A stretch of DNA of 64,000 nt from Kitasatospora atroaurantiaca (GTDB lineage: Bacteria; Actinomycetota; Actinomycetes; Streptomycetales; Streptomycetaceae), in assembly GCF_007828955.1 (NCBI RefSeq), contig NZ_VIVR01000001.1:4526001-4590000 (forward strand), given 5' to 3'. Below, one piece after another: positions 16,125-24,805 of this stretch. A program made the translations under genes and the position numbers. The notes under the pieces were generated by a model. That model saw nothing but the letters and a program-made list of their open reading frames with translations, was not told the DNA's origin and made no database searches. Within the stretch, counting starts at the first letter, position 1; each line of letters opens with the position of its first letter.

Positions 16125-19100
16125 ATGAAACTGCTGCCGTTCGTCAGAAGAGTGCGACACAGACAGGGCAGAGGTGGCGCAATCGCCTCCGGTGCCCTGC
16201 TGCTCACCGTCCTGGCCTCGCTGGTCGGCCAGACCAGCCCCGCCTACGCGGCGGCGCTGTCGCCGGCGGCCACCAGCACGCCGCAGCCGGACAGCGCGGC
16301 GGCGGCCCCGTCGGCCGGAGCGGCGAGCGCCGCCCCCGCGGACTCGTCGCCGCAGACCGCGCCGAAGACGAAAGCCGTGCCGAAGCTCGACCCCAAGGCC
16401 GAGCACGAGGCCGTGGCACGGGCGCTCCAGCAGGCCGATCCAACTGGTCCATGCCCGGCGGCCCTTGACCCGCAGACCGTGGTCAGCTGCTCGATCGACC
16501 CGAACCAGACCGTCTCCTTCCCAGTGACGCTCAAGCAGAAGGACCTGGTCCTCGTCCAGGTCAGCTCGACGGCCTACTGGATCTACCCCTCACTGGTGGC
16601 TCCGGACGGAACCGCCGTGACCTGCGACAGGCCCGGCGTCAGCTCGAACGGCTGGCTGCGCTGCCCCACTAGCCAGGCCGGCATCTACACCCTGAAGGTG
16701 AAGAGCAACGAGAGCCTGCAGACTGCCATCGCGGTCTCGTACGTTCCGCTGCTCTCCATGACCGGCTGCAAGAGTGTCAACGCCGCCGACCGTACCCTCG
16801 CGGCCCCGACCGTCTTCCACGGCTCGCTGCCGCTCGGCATGGCGGCCGACTGCTACGACCTGAACATGGCGGCCGGCGAGGTGCTGCGCAGCCACAGCTC
16901 CTCGTACCGGGTCGTCCAGACCGTCTACGACGCGACCGGTGCGAACCTCTGCAACACGCAGTACGACCAGCGCACCAGCTTCGACTGCACGCTCACCGGC
17001 ACGGCGCCGTTCCGGCTGACCGTTCAGCCGGTCTTCGGCGGGGCCGAGACCTATGACTACATCGCGGCACGGCTCTCCACGCCGGAGGGATGCGTGACGG
17101 TGGAGCCGCAGGCGTACGGCGACTCGCCGGACCTCACGGCCACCGCGCGCTGCCGCACCCTGCGGGTGCCGGCGGCCTCCCACTATTCCTTCAACTCGGC
17201 GTCGGCCGCCACGGCCCCCTCCGGCGGGCTGTTCAAGACCGACGGCACTCCGCTGACCGCCGGGGGGTGCGCGATCGGATCCTGCGACCTCGCCGCCGGT
17301 GACTACATCTGGGCGGTCAATCCGGAGGTTGCCGACGCCGGTGCGTTCGGCATGGCCTTCCACTCGGCCACGGAGACCCGCGGCTGCACCGCGACCGCTG
17401 ACAACGGTCTGGTGTCCGGCGCGGCCAAGGGCACGTTCGGCGGGCCTGGGCAGCAGCTCTGCCTGACCCTGCCGACCGCCGCCGGGAAGGGCCTGTACCT
17501 GCTCAACCGGCCGCCAGCCGACGGCACCAGCGTCGCCGTCGAGGTCGACGACGCGAACGGCGCCAAGCAGTGCGACAACGGGGGCTACTCGTACGCCGTC
17601 TGCAAGCTGACCGGCACCGCACCGTTCCGCGCGGTGCTGCGCGGGACGCCGGCCAAGGCCTACCAGCTGGTGATCAACCGGACCGGCGAGGCGGCCGGGT
17701 GCACCACTTGGCCGCAGTCGAAGTTCGGTGGCGCCTGGGGCGCGGAGATCGCGCTGACGGCGGACGTCCAGCAGGCCTGCCTGAGCCTGCCGGCCGACCA
17801 GCACTCCACCGCCGAGATGTACGACTACACCAACACCAAGAACCAGGCGTACGCCTCGATTCAGTTCGCCGACGCGGCGGGCAATGCGCCGACCTGCACG
17901 AACATCGGCGGTAGCTCCACCGGCAGCTGTGCGTTCACCGCCAGTGTCCCGTACACCGCGATGCTGGTGGGAGTCGGCTGGCAGGCCACGGACACCTACA
18001 AGCTGGTGCGCCGCGACCTCTCGCCGACGGCGACCTGCCCGACTCCGGCCTCGATGACGGTCGGCGGACCGTCCATGCCGTTCGACCTGACCTCGGCGCT
18101 GGACTCCCGCTGCATCCGGGTCACCGGCGCTGCCACGGACAGGTTCTGGTTCAGCGCGCGGACCCTCGGCTCGCGCTACGACCCCTCCACGCTCCTCATG
18201 GTCGTCGACGCCAACGGCAAGTTCGTCTGCACCCAGTGGGGCATCGCCTGTCGGGTCACCGGATCGACCTCCTACGTGGTGATCGTGCTGGCCTCCGGGT
18301 ACAAGGGCAGCACCATCCACACCAATGTGGACACCTGGAAGGTCGGTACGGCGGAAGGCTGGGCGCCAGAGTGCGCGGGGAACAAGATCTCGGTCGACGG
18401 CTTCCCGCTGCGCAGCGGGGTGCTGACCGAGTCCTCGACCGCCTACTGCGCCGTGGTCGACATGAAGCCCAACCAGGCCTTCAACGTCGTCGGCACCGCG
18501 AGCGCCACCGGCGTCGAGAACCCGTACCTGACCGTAGTCGGAAACACGGACTGGGTGGACTACAACCTCACGTACCAGTGCGGCGGTTCGTACGGCACGT
18601 TCGGCGCCAGGTGCCAGGCCACCAGCAATTCCGTGGCAGGCCAGGCAGTCCTGGTCCTGAGCGCCGCCAAGGTGGCGACGCCGGTCGAGTACAGCGTGCA
18701 GGGTGTCTGCGACTCCGGCTGCACTCGTCAGGCTGGCCCGCAGCTGGACCGGGTCACCCCCGCGACCGGCGCCGCCGGCACGCTGACCCAGGCTGTCGTC
18801 CACGGCACCGGCTTCACCCTGGGTACCAAGGTGAAGCTGGCCCATAGCGAGAGCTGGGACAGCAACCAGCCGGTCATGAAGCCGGTCTCGGTCAGCGCCG
18901 ACGGCACCGCGCTCAACGTGCTGGTCGACACCAACGGTCTGACGGCAGGCATGTACGACGTGGTGCTGGACGGCGTCGGCTACACCCAGGGGACGCCCTC
19001 GCCGGGCTACTTCCCGAAGGCGTACACCGTGACAGCCGCGGCGAACCCGGCCAAGAGTCGGCTCGTCCCGATCACGCCGTCGCGGTTCCTGGACACCCGT

Positions 19101-20165
19101 GAGGGCATCGGTGCCCCGAAGGCGCGGGTCGGCCAGGGCGGTGTGGTGTCGCTGCAGGTGGCGGGTGTGAAGGGCATCCCGGCGACCGGGGTGACCGCGG
19201 TGGTGATGAACGTGACCGCGGTGAACCCGACGAACGCCGGTTACGTCACCGTTTACCCGGACGGCCAGGCGGTGCCGGGGGTCTCGAACCTCAACTTCAC
19301 GGCCGGCCAGATCGTCCCCAACCTGGTGACCGTGCCGGTCGCCAACGGGAAGGTCGACCTGCGCAACGCCTGGGGTTCGGTCGACCTGGTCGCCGACGTC
19401 ACCGGCTACTACACCGACGGCAGCACCGGGTCCGCGCTGACCCCGATCACGCCGTCGCGGTTCCTGGACACCCGTGAGGGCATCGGTGCCCCGAAGGCGC
19501 GGGTCGGCCAGGGCGGTGTGGTGTCGCTGCAGGTGGCGGGTGTGAAGGGCATCCCGGCGACCGGGGTGACCGCGGTGGTGATGAACGTGACCGCGGTGAA
19601 CCCGACGAACGCCGGTTACGTCACCGTTTACCCGGACGGCCAGGCGGTGCCGGGGGTCTCGAACCTCAACTTCACGGCCGGCCAGATCGTCCCCAACCTG
19701 GTGGTGGTCCCCGTCGTGAACGGGAAGGTCGACGTGCGCAACGCCTGGGGTTCGGTCGACCTGGTCGCCGACGTCACCGGGTACTACTCGGCCACCGGGT
19801 CGACGTACTCCGCCGCCGGCCCGGTCCGGCTGCTGGACACCCGGCTGGGCATCGGTGCCCGGGCCGGCGCGGTCGGCCAGGGCGGCCTGGTCAGCATCCA
19901 GTTGTCCGGGGTGGCGGGCGTTCCGGCGACCGGCGTGACCGCCGTCGTGCTGAACGTCACGGTCACCGACCCGACCAAGAGCAGCTACCTGACCGTCTAC
20001 CCGCACGGAATCGACCGGCCGGGGGTCTCCAACCTCAATTACACGGCTGGCCAGACCGTCCCCAACCTGGTGGTGGTCCCGGTCGTGGACGGCCGGGTGA
20101 CCTTCGCCAACGCCTGGGGTGACGCCCACGTGATCGCCGACCTGAACGGCTACTTCGCGTCCTGA
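16125..20165 (+). CDS. large secreted modular protein with IPT/TIG-like domain and triplicated C-terminal module
   Basis: A 1346-residue protein. A signal peptide (about 1-42, ending SPAYAA) is followed by a Pro/Ala/Ser-rich linker (about 43-100). From about 105 to 865 run repeated beta-rich modules of roughly 130 residues with paired cysteines and recurring LTGTAPFR-like lines. Residues about 870-970 look like an IPT/TIG domain (DRVTPATGAAGT). The C-terminus holds three copies of a roughly 120-residue module (about 981-1104, 1106-1226 and 1230-1346), each with RFLDTR or RLLDTR and ending VADVTGYY or similar. No LPxTG anchor or membrane tail is visible, so it is probably released or wall-bound by its modules. 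The start has GGGGGGAG 5 bases upstream. Function is unknown; adhesion or matrix roles are guesses. Confidence 0.75.
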   Translation: MKLLPFVRRVRHRQGRGGAIASGALLLTVLASLVGQTSPAYAAALSPAATSTPQPDSAAAAPSAGAASAAPADSSPQTAPKTKAVPKLDPKAEHEAVARALQQADPTGPCPAALDPQTVVSCSIDPNQTVSFPVTLKQKDLVLVQVSSTAYWIYPSLVAPDGTAVTCDRPGVSSNGWLRCPTSQAGIYTLKVKSNESLQTAIAVSYVPLLSMTGCKSVNAADRTLAAPTVFHGSLPLGMAADCYDLNMAAGEVLRSHSSSYRVVQTVYDATGANLCNTQYDQRTSFDCTLTGTAPFRLTVQPVFGGAETYDYIAARLSTPEGCVTVEPQAYGDSPDLTATARCRTLRVPAASHYSFNSASAATAPSGGLFKTDGTPLTAGGCAIGSCDLAAGDYIWAVNPEVADAGAFGMAFHSATETRGCTATADNGLVSGAAKGTFGGPGQQLCLTLPTAAGKGLYLLNRPPADGTSVAVEVDDANGAKQCDNGGYSYAVCKLTGTAPFRAVLRGTPAKAYQLVINRTGEAAGCTTWPQSKFGGAWGAEIALTADVQQACLSLPADQHSTAEMYDYTNTKNQAYASIQFADAAGNAPTCTNIGGSSTGSCAFTASVPYTAMLVGVGWQATDTYKLVRRDLSPTATCPTPASMTVGGPSMPFDLTSALDSRCIRVTGAATDRFWFSARTLGSRYDPSTLLMVVDANGKFVCTQWGIACRVTGSTSYVVIVLASGYKGSTIHTNVDTWKVGTAEGWAPECAGNKISVDGFPLRSGVLTESSTAYCAVVDMKPNQAFNVVGTASATGVENPYLTVVGNTDWVDYNLTYQCGGSYGTFGARCQATSNSVAGQAVLVLSAAKVATPVEYSVQGVCDSGCTRQAGPQLDRVTPATGAAGTLTQAVVHGTGFTLGTKVKLAHSESWDSNQPVMKPVSVSADGTALNVLVDTNGLTAGMYDVVLDGVGYTQGTPSPGYFPKAYTVTAAANPAKSRLVPITPSRFLDTREGIGAPKARVGQGGVVSLQVAGVKGIPATGVTAVVMNVTAVNPTNAGYVTVYPDGQAVPGVSNLNFTAGQIVPNLVTVPVANGKVDLRNAWGSVDLVADVTGYYTDGSTGSALTPITPSRFLDTREGIGAPKARVGQGGVVSLQVAGVKGIPATGVTAVVMNVTAVNPTNAGYVTVYPDGQAVPGVSNLNFTAGQIVPNLVVVPVVNGKVDVRNAWGSVDLVADVTGYYSATGSTYSAAGPVRLLDTRLGIGARAGAVGQGGLVSIQLSGVAGVPATGVTAVVLNVTVTDPTKSSYLTVYPHGIDRPGVSNLNYTAGQTVPNLVVVPVVDGRVTFANAWGDAHVIADLNGYFAS
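19067..19328 (+). repeat. 262-bp perfect direct repeat, unit 1
   Basis: Identical base for base to 19442-19703, offset 375 bp (125 codons). It lies within the first C-terminal module of the secreted protein. Identity stops abruptly at 19329. Confidence 0.9.
19442..19703 (+). repeat. 262-bp perfect direct repeat, unit 2
   Basis: Second copy of the 19067-19328 unit. The third module, beginning near 19804, is homologous in protein but well diverged in DNA. Confidence 0.9.
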
Positions 20166-20182
20166 TCCCGATCGGCACCGAC

Positions 20183-20224
20183 TGCCGCGCCGCCCGACCC
20201 GGACGGCGCGGCAGCGTGCTTTTC
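20183..20224 (+). terminator. terminator of the secreted protein gene
   Basis: An 11-bp perfect stem (CTGCCGCGCCG with CGGCGCGGCAG), 11-base loop, then CGTGCTTT. It starts 17 bp past the stop. Confidence 0.75.
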
Positions 20225-20366
20225 AGGCCTCGCCCTGCGGATCGGGGTTCCCGAGATCTCCTCCGATCAGCGTCTTCACCCGCGCCGGCGTCCACCGCTG
20301 ATACGCCCAGCTATGGGTCAGCGGACTGCGCTCCAACTCCCGTTCAAGCCTGGCAATCTGCTTCAC
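20223..20366 (-). pseudogene. IS630-like transposase remnant
   Basis: A leftward frame reads QIARLERELERSPLTHSWAY, then QRWTPARVKTLIGGDLG, and stops at 20223. This resembles the winged-helix N-terminal part of IS630-type transposases (LE-x-L-x-GP-x-xHGW...QRWTLARVKTLI). Only about 45 residues are left and no catalytic domain follows, so it is a fragment. The assignment rests on recalled motif similarity. Confidence 0.4.
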
Positions 20367-20468
20367 ACAACCTCCAGCGACTCAGTTTCGGGAAACGATC
20401 ACCTGCCCGGCGGGAAGCGATCTTCAACCGGTGCTTCGCGGTCCTGGTCACGGTCACGCGTGAACACC

Positions 20469-20550
20469 CCACCCAACGACCGTTCACGAGTTAGCTCGGG
20501 AGCGGTTGACGAGATCCCGCCCAGCCCATGTGGCTGGGCGGGATTTCTGC
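20469..20550 (+). repeat. 82-bp direct repeat, copy B
   Basis: Near-identical partner of 14386-14467, here without a tRNA in front. The hairpin inside it is fully paired. It marks the right side of the 6.1-kb segment holding the transposase pseudogene, the two odd tRNAs and the secreted protein gene. Confidence 0.85.
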
Positions 20551-20890
20551 TTTCCGCGGGCCCGTTCGAGGCGGTGTGCGAACTCGGTGGGCCGGCCGCG
20601 GCCGGGAGAGAGGGTCTTCAGGACGCGGCAGGACTGCTCGTCAGGGGGATTGCGGCGGGCGGCTGTTCGGGTGGCTGGTGATCGTGACGGGTCTTCACCG
20701 GCGTCGTCGCTGGGCGGCTGATCCAGGTCGGGCGTCCGGCTGCCGGTGGTGCGCTGCCAGTCGTGGCGGATCTGCAGGTTGAGGGTGCAGATCATCAGCG
20801 CGATCAGGATGGTCTGGGCGACCCGGCCGTGGGCGAGGCGCTTCTTCGGCTCGGCGATGTCGAGTCGGTGGCTCATGGCCCTGCCGTTGA
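20551..20890 (-). pseudogene. second transposase remnant, same family as 14649-15796
   Basis: A leftward frame contains LDIAEPKKRLAHGRVAQ and then ILIALMICTLNLQIRHDW, matching the C-terminal end of the pseudogene at 14649-15796 residue for residue in most places. Upstream of about 20890 the similarity stops, so only the last 60-120 codons survive. The 3' flank also resembles that of the first copy. No gene is visible from here to 21125. Confidence 0.65.
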
Positions 20891-21125
20891 TGGCGGCTGG
20901 GTGGGAAGGACGCTGCCCGCGCCACCCGCTCGGTCCCAACCGGAACCGCACCCGGCTCACCCTCACGCATCGACAACCCCGAACCCCCGAAAACAGGGCG
21001 ACGGCCTCCGAGCACAAGTCTCGAAGACCGTCGTCACTCACCGCAGCCGATCACTCGCAATTCGCCAACAGCATCGACGGGCTGTCCGGCCGGGCGAATC
21101 GGTCGGATCGCGGTGCGTACCTGGC

Positions 21126-22043
21126 TCAGACGGTGTAGTACCCGAAGACGTCGACGACCAGGTCAGTGGAGCCGGTGCCGGTGTTCCAGACGTCGATGAT
21201 GCCGCCGGGGCCGGGCGTCGCGTGGACCAGGTTCGACACGGTCTCGCCCTTCTTCCAGTTCAGCGTGGAGACCAGCGGCCGGTTCGGCCGGCCGGCGTAC
21301 TTGCCCTTGTACGCATCGATGTTGTTCGGGTCCGGCGAGACGGTGAGGTAGCCGCCCCCGGTGGTGTTGGTGACGGTGGTGTTGAGGACGAACCCGGTGT
21401 CGCCCGGGTCACCGAACCGCGAGTAGATGTGGTACCGGCTGCTGTCGTACGGCGGCCCCTTGCCCCAGCTCCGCGTGTCCAGCCAACGGAACGGGGTGAT
21501 CGGCAGGTAGGCGCTGGCGCGGGCCGGGCTGTAGTAGCCGACGACGTCCACGACCACGTCGGCCGAGCCCCAGCTGCCGTTGTAGATCTTGATCTTCCCG
21601 TCCGCTCCGACCGGCGCGATCACCGCGTTGGCGATGGTCTGGCCGGGGCTGTAGTTCCGGTTGGACGCCGTCGGCAGCCCGGTCCCGTTCGGGAAGACCG
21701 TCAGGGAGCCGCCGCCCTGCGGGCCCGTCACGGTGACGTTCAACGCCACGGCGGTGACGCCGTCGGCGGGCAGCGGGCCCACGTTGTTGCCGGCGATCTG
21801 CACGGTGAACGAACCGCCGCTGCGCACCGAGCCCTTGGCCGTGCCGACCCCGAGCCTGGTGTCCACCAGGCGGCCCGGGTTGGTGGCGGTGTAGCCATTG
21901 GAGAACGAGCGGGCGAAGTAGCCGGTGATGTCGGCGATCAGATCCACCGAACCCTTGCCGCCGTTGTAGAACCACTTCTCCGTTCAGACCGATCGGAGTG
22001 ATCGTCAGGTTGGGCAACCGCCCGTGATCGCATTCCGGGCCCG
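21126..22043 (-). pseudogene. truncated, frameshifted gene of RxxDTR-type secreted modules
   Basis: The main frame (21126-21947) encodes two full modules of the kind found at the C-terminus of the 16125-20165 product (RLVDTRLGVGTAKGSV ... WGSADVVVDVVGYYSP; then FRWLDTR ... STDLVVDVFGYYTV). Upstream, an earlier module end (PNLTITPIGLNG) is in another frame; a one-base loss near 21967-21985 separates it from YNGGKGSVDLIADITGYF. No start codon, signal peptide or N-terminal region remains before the divergent gene at 22104. It is a decayed remnant of a larger secreted protein. Confidence 0.7.
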
Positions 22044-22103
22044 GGCCGGTCGTCACGCCAACGGGCTATCGACGGCCGTTTCCCCCGATGGGACTCTGGT
22101 GAG

Positions 22104-23837
22104 ATGGCAGAGTTCGCTGTCCCGGGTAAGCCGAAGGCCGACACCACCACCAGGGCCCCCAGACCCGCGGACGTCGCCCGGGCGCCGCTCCATGAGGGTG
22201 GCAGCGGCCTGCCCGGTGGCATCCGGGCGGACCTGGAGCGCGCGTTCGGTGCCGACTTCTCGGGCGTCTCGGTGAGGGGTAGCGGCGCTACGGGCGGTGT
22301 GCAGGGCACCGCACGCGACGAGGAAGTCCGGATCGCCCCGATGGACACCGCCGGCTACCCGCGCGAGCACCGACGTCTGCTCGCCCACGAGTTCGCGCAC
22401 GTCCTCCAACAGCGACACGGGCTGCAGCAGCAACACGGTGGTGCCGCGCCCGTGGGTCACGGCTCGACGGCGTCCTTGGAGAACGAGGCGCGGCAGGCAG
22501 CCGACGTTGTCGCGGCCGGCGGCCGGGCGTCCGTCTCCGGTGCGGCGCCGGTCGGCGCAGCACAGCACTCCGAGCTGTCGGAGACGGTGCGCACGGCCGC
22601 AACCAAAGGCGCCGTGTTCGACGCCCTACGCTCCCAACCCGCGGAGCAACGTGCCGACCCCGCGGTGCTCCGCGAGGTACGCGCCCGCTTCGCCCAGCAG
22701 CCCGATGACCTGTGGCTCGCCGAGACGATCGTCCGGTCCGGTCCTGAGCCCCTGTGGAGTGCGGCTGACCTGACAGAACGCAGTCGGCGGGCCACCGGTA
22801 CGCACCCGTGGGCGGCTGAGGCGGGCAACATCGCCGCCGGGGTGGTGGATCCTGATCCGGACGTCGGCACCGGCCGTGTGGCACCGCGAAAGATCGACCC
22901 CATTCCCGTGTACCTGTTCCCGGGGACCGAGCCAGACCTTCGAGCCCTGATCATCGGTGGCGTGCACGGGAACGAGCCCGAGGGGCGGGAGGTCGTCGAG
23001 CGGCTGCGCGCCCAACTGGCCAAGGAGTCGGCGGAGGGCAGGCCGCCCAGGTTCACCACGATCCTCGTCCCCGAACTGATCGTCGCCACCCACCACCCCT
23101 ATGGCGAGCGCCCGGCGTTCGAGACACGCCTGCTGCCGGCGGGAAGTGCGCGATCCAAGCCGGGAAAGGTCGAGCCGAACCGGAACCTGCCCTTCCCCGG
23201 TGTGAGCTACCAGGAAGCGCGGAAGCTGGGCGCAGGCGGGAAGCCCGAGCTGGAAACACTGCCGAGCGACGAGCACGGCAACCCGATCTACAGCGAGAAA
23301 CCCCGGACTCCGCGCGACACCTCTAAGTTCTCCACCAGCAGCGAGCGGATGCTGCCCGAGACACGCGCTCTGCTCAGCCTGATGGAGCGCTTCAATCCCC
23401 AGCGGATTGTCAGCGTCCATGCGCACCGACTCACGAAGGGGGTCGGTGACGCACCTGGCGTTTTCGTGGACCCTCGGGGGATCGACCCGCGCACAGGGGC
23501 GGTCAAGGACTCGGCGGCGGTGACCGCCGACGACGCGCTCACCACCGAACTGATGTCCCGGGCCGTCGCGTACGTGCCCACATCCCTGCGGGCCGGTTCG
23601 TTCGCCGGGAACGCTCCCCGCCCCGGTACCTCCACGTCCAACGTGCGCTACAGCACGTCAGCTCACGGCGAGGGCAACTCGTTGGGTATGTACGGACCGG
23701 TGCCCACCTCTGCCCGGCAGGGCGCGACCACCATCACCGTCGAGGTTCCGGAGTTGACGGACAAGGCGGACCTCGACCAGGTTGTCGCCGCACACGCCAA
23801 GGCCATCGACGAGATCATCCTCCGGGACGGCAAGTGA
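22104..23837 (+). CDS. DUF4157 (eCIS core) domain fused to an M14 metallopeptidase-like domain
   Basis: A 577-residue protein with no signal peptide. Residues about 34-110 form a DUF4157/eCIS-core domain with LLAHEFAHVLQQ (HExxH at 95-99). A linker of about 150 residues follows. Residues about 265-570 resemble M14 peptidases of the MpaA/AstE-like branch: GGVHGNEPEG (zinc ligands H288 and E291), EPNRNLPFPG (357-366), SVHAH (third ligand, probably H439) and TITVEVPE (general base E547). MpaA-type enzymes cut peptide amide bonds of murein peptides. DUF4157 proteins are common cargo or companions of contractile injection systems, so this could be a delivered wall-cutting effector, but no injection-system genes lie in this window. 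It is divergent from the remnant at 21126-22043. Confidence 0.78.
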   Translation: MAEFAVPGKPKADTTTRAPRPADVARAPLHEGGSGLPGGIRADLERAFGADFSGVSVRGSGATGGVQGTARDEEVRIAPMDTAGYPREHRRLLAHEFAHVLQQRHGLQQQHGGAAPVGHGSTASLENEARQAADVVAAGGRASVSGAAPVGAAQHSELSETVRTAATKGAVFDALRSQPAEQRADPAVLREVRARFAQQPDDLWLAETIVRSGPEPLWSAADLTERSRRATGTHPWAAEAGNIAAGVVDPDPDVGTGRVAPRKIDPIPVYLFPGTEPDLRALIIGGVHGNEPEGREVVERLRAQLAKESAEGRPPRFTTILVPELIVATHHPYGERPAFETRLLPAGSARSKPGKVEPNRNLPFPGVSYQEARKLGAGGKPELETLPSDEHGNPIYSEKPRTPRDTSKFSTSSERMLPETRALLSLMERFNPQRIVSVHAHRLTKGVGDAPGVFVDPRGIDPRTGAVKDSAAVTADDALTTELMSRAVAYVPTSLRAGSFAGNAPRPGTSTSNVRYSTSAHGEGNSLGMYGPVPTSARQGATTITVEVPELTDKADLDQVVAAHAKAIDEIILRDGK

Positions 23838-23894
23838 CCGATCGGCTCGACACCTGTTCGTCCGGCCGGGCCGTGGGCCCGGCCGGACGGGTGT

Positions 23895-24803
23895 TCAGGA
23901 GCGGTACTGGTCGTACTGGGGTGCCGGGGCCTGACGGGGGACGGGCGCCGGGGCGGCCGGGCGGCGGTGGCCGCGCGGGTGGCGGGTGAGGGTGTAGCCC
24001 GCGACGCCGGCCAGGGCGGCCAGCGCGCCGCCGCCGAGGGTCCAGAACCAGCGGGTGTTCCAGCCCGAGAAGAGGTCGGAGTACCAGTGGGACTCGGCCT
24101 CGGCCGGTGCCGCCGCCCGGCTGGTCGCGGCGGCGGTGGGAGCGGCCGCGCCCGGCGCGGCGGTGGAGCCCGCGTTCACCGGCGGCACCAGCGGGGCCTT
24201 CAGCTCGCCGCCCTCGGGCTGGGCGTCGTCCGCCCCGCCCTTGGCGGTGACCCGCACCTGCACCTGTGCGGCCAGGCCGAGGTCCTGGGCCTGGACGTCG
24301 CTCACGGACAGCCGGACGTAGTAGGTGCCAGGCAGCGGGTCACCCGACCACGGCTCGGCCCAGGAACGGATCTGACGGAGCGTGCAGCTCATGGTCACCG
24401 ATGCGGCGGCCGTCTCGGCGGTCGCGTCCTGCGGCCCGGCCGTGCACGACTGCCTGCGGCGCAGCCCGTCGAACAGCTCGACCGACCAGGTCTGGGCCCC
24501 GTGCCGGTCGGCCGCGGGCGGCAGGGTGACGGTGACCTTGACGGTGTCGGTCTGGCCCTCGGCGGCGGCGAAGGCCCAGTACAGGTAGTCGCCGGTGGAG
24601 GCGGCCACCTGGGCGTCCTGGCCCGGCGCGAGGGTGGTTGCGGTCAGGAAGGACGTACCCGCGGCGGTCACGACGGGAGCCGCGGAACCGGACGGGGACG
24701 GCGAGGCGGAGGAGGAGGCGGACGGCGAGGCGGCCGCGGCGGCCGGGGCCAGCGCGGGCACCAGGCCGACGGCGAGCAGAGCTGCCTTGAGAGAGGTACG
24801 CAT
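23895..24803 (-). CDS. secreted, C-terminally anchored protein following a vWA gene
   Basis: A 302-residue protein. A signal peptide (1-24) is followed by a Ser/Pro/Ala linker and a beta-rich domain (about 45-190) with DYLYWAFAAAEGQTD and TYYVRLSVSDV lines like pre-peptidase C-type sandwiches. After an Ala/Pro linker comes one membrane helix (about 252-272) and a short Arg-rich tail. I do not recognise a named family. It starts 2 bp after the stop of the vWA gene, so the two are translated together and likely act together at the cell surface. Confidence 0.75.
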   Translation of the reverse strand: MRTSLKAALLAVGLVPALAPAAAAASPSASSSASPSPSGSAAPVVTAAGTSFLTATTLAPGQDAQVAASTGDYLYWAFAAAEGQTDTVKVTVTLPPAADRHGAQTWSVELFDGLRRRQSCTAGPQDATAETAAASVTMSCTLRQIRSWAEPWSGDPLPGTYYVRLSVSDVQAQDLGLAAQVQVRVTAKGGADDAQPEGGELKAPLVPPVNAGSTAAPGAAAPTAAATSRAAAPAEAESHWYSDLFSGWNTRWFWTLGGGALAALAGVAGYTLTRHPRGHRRPAAPAPVPRQAPAPQYDQYRS

Positions 24804-24805
24804 GG

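Noticed and set aside
19067-20160. Tandem repeats as a possible CRISPR array
   Set aside because: The units are 375 bp apart, coding and in frame; there are no short spacers and no cas genes.
16125-20165. LPxTG sortase substrate
   Set aside because: The C-terminus ends in a module (DLNGYFAS) without a sorting motif or membrane helix.
22104-23837. HEFAH as the active site of a separate zincin protease
   Set aside because: The HExxH here belongs to the DUF4157 domain, whose catalytic activity is not established; the better catalytic set is in the M14-like domain.
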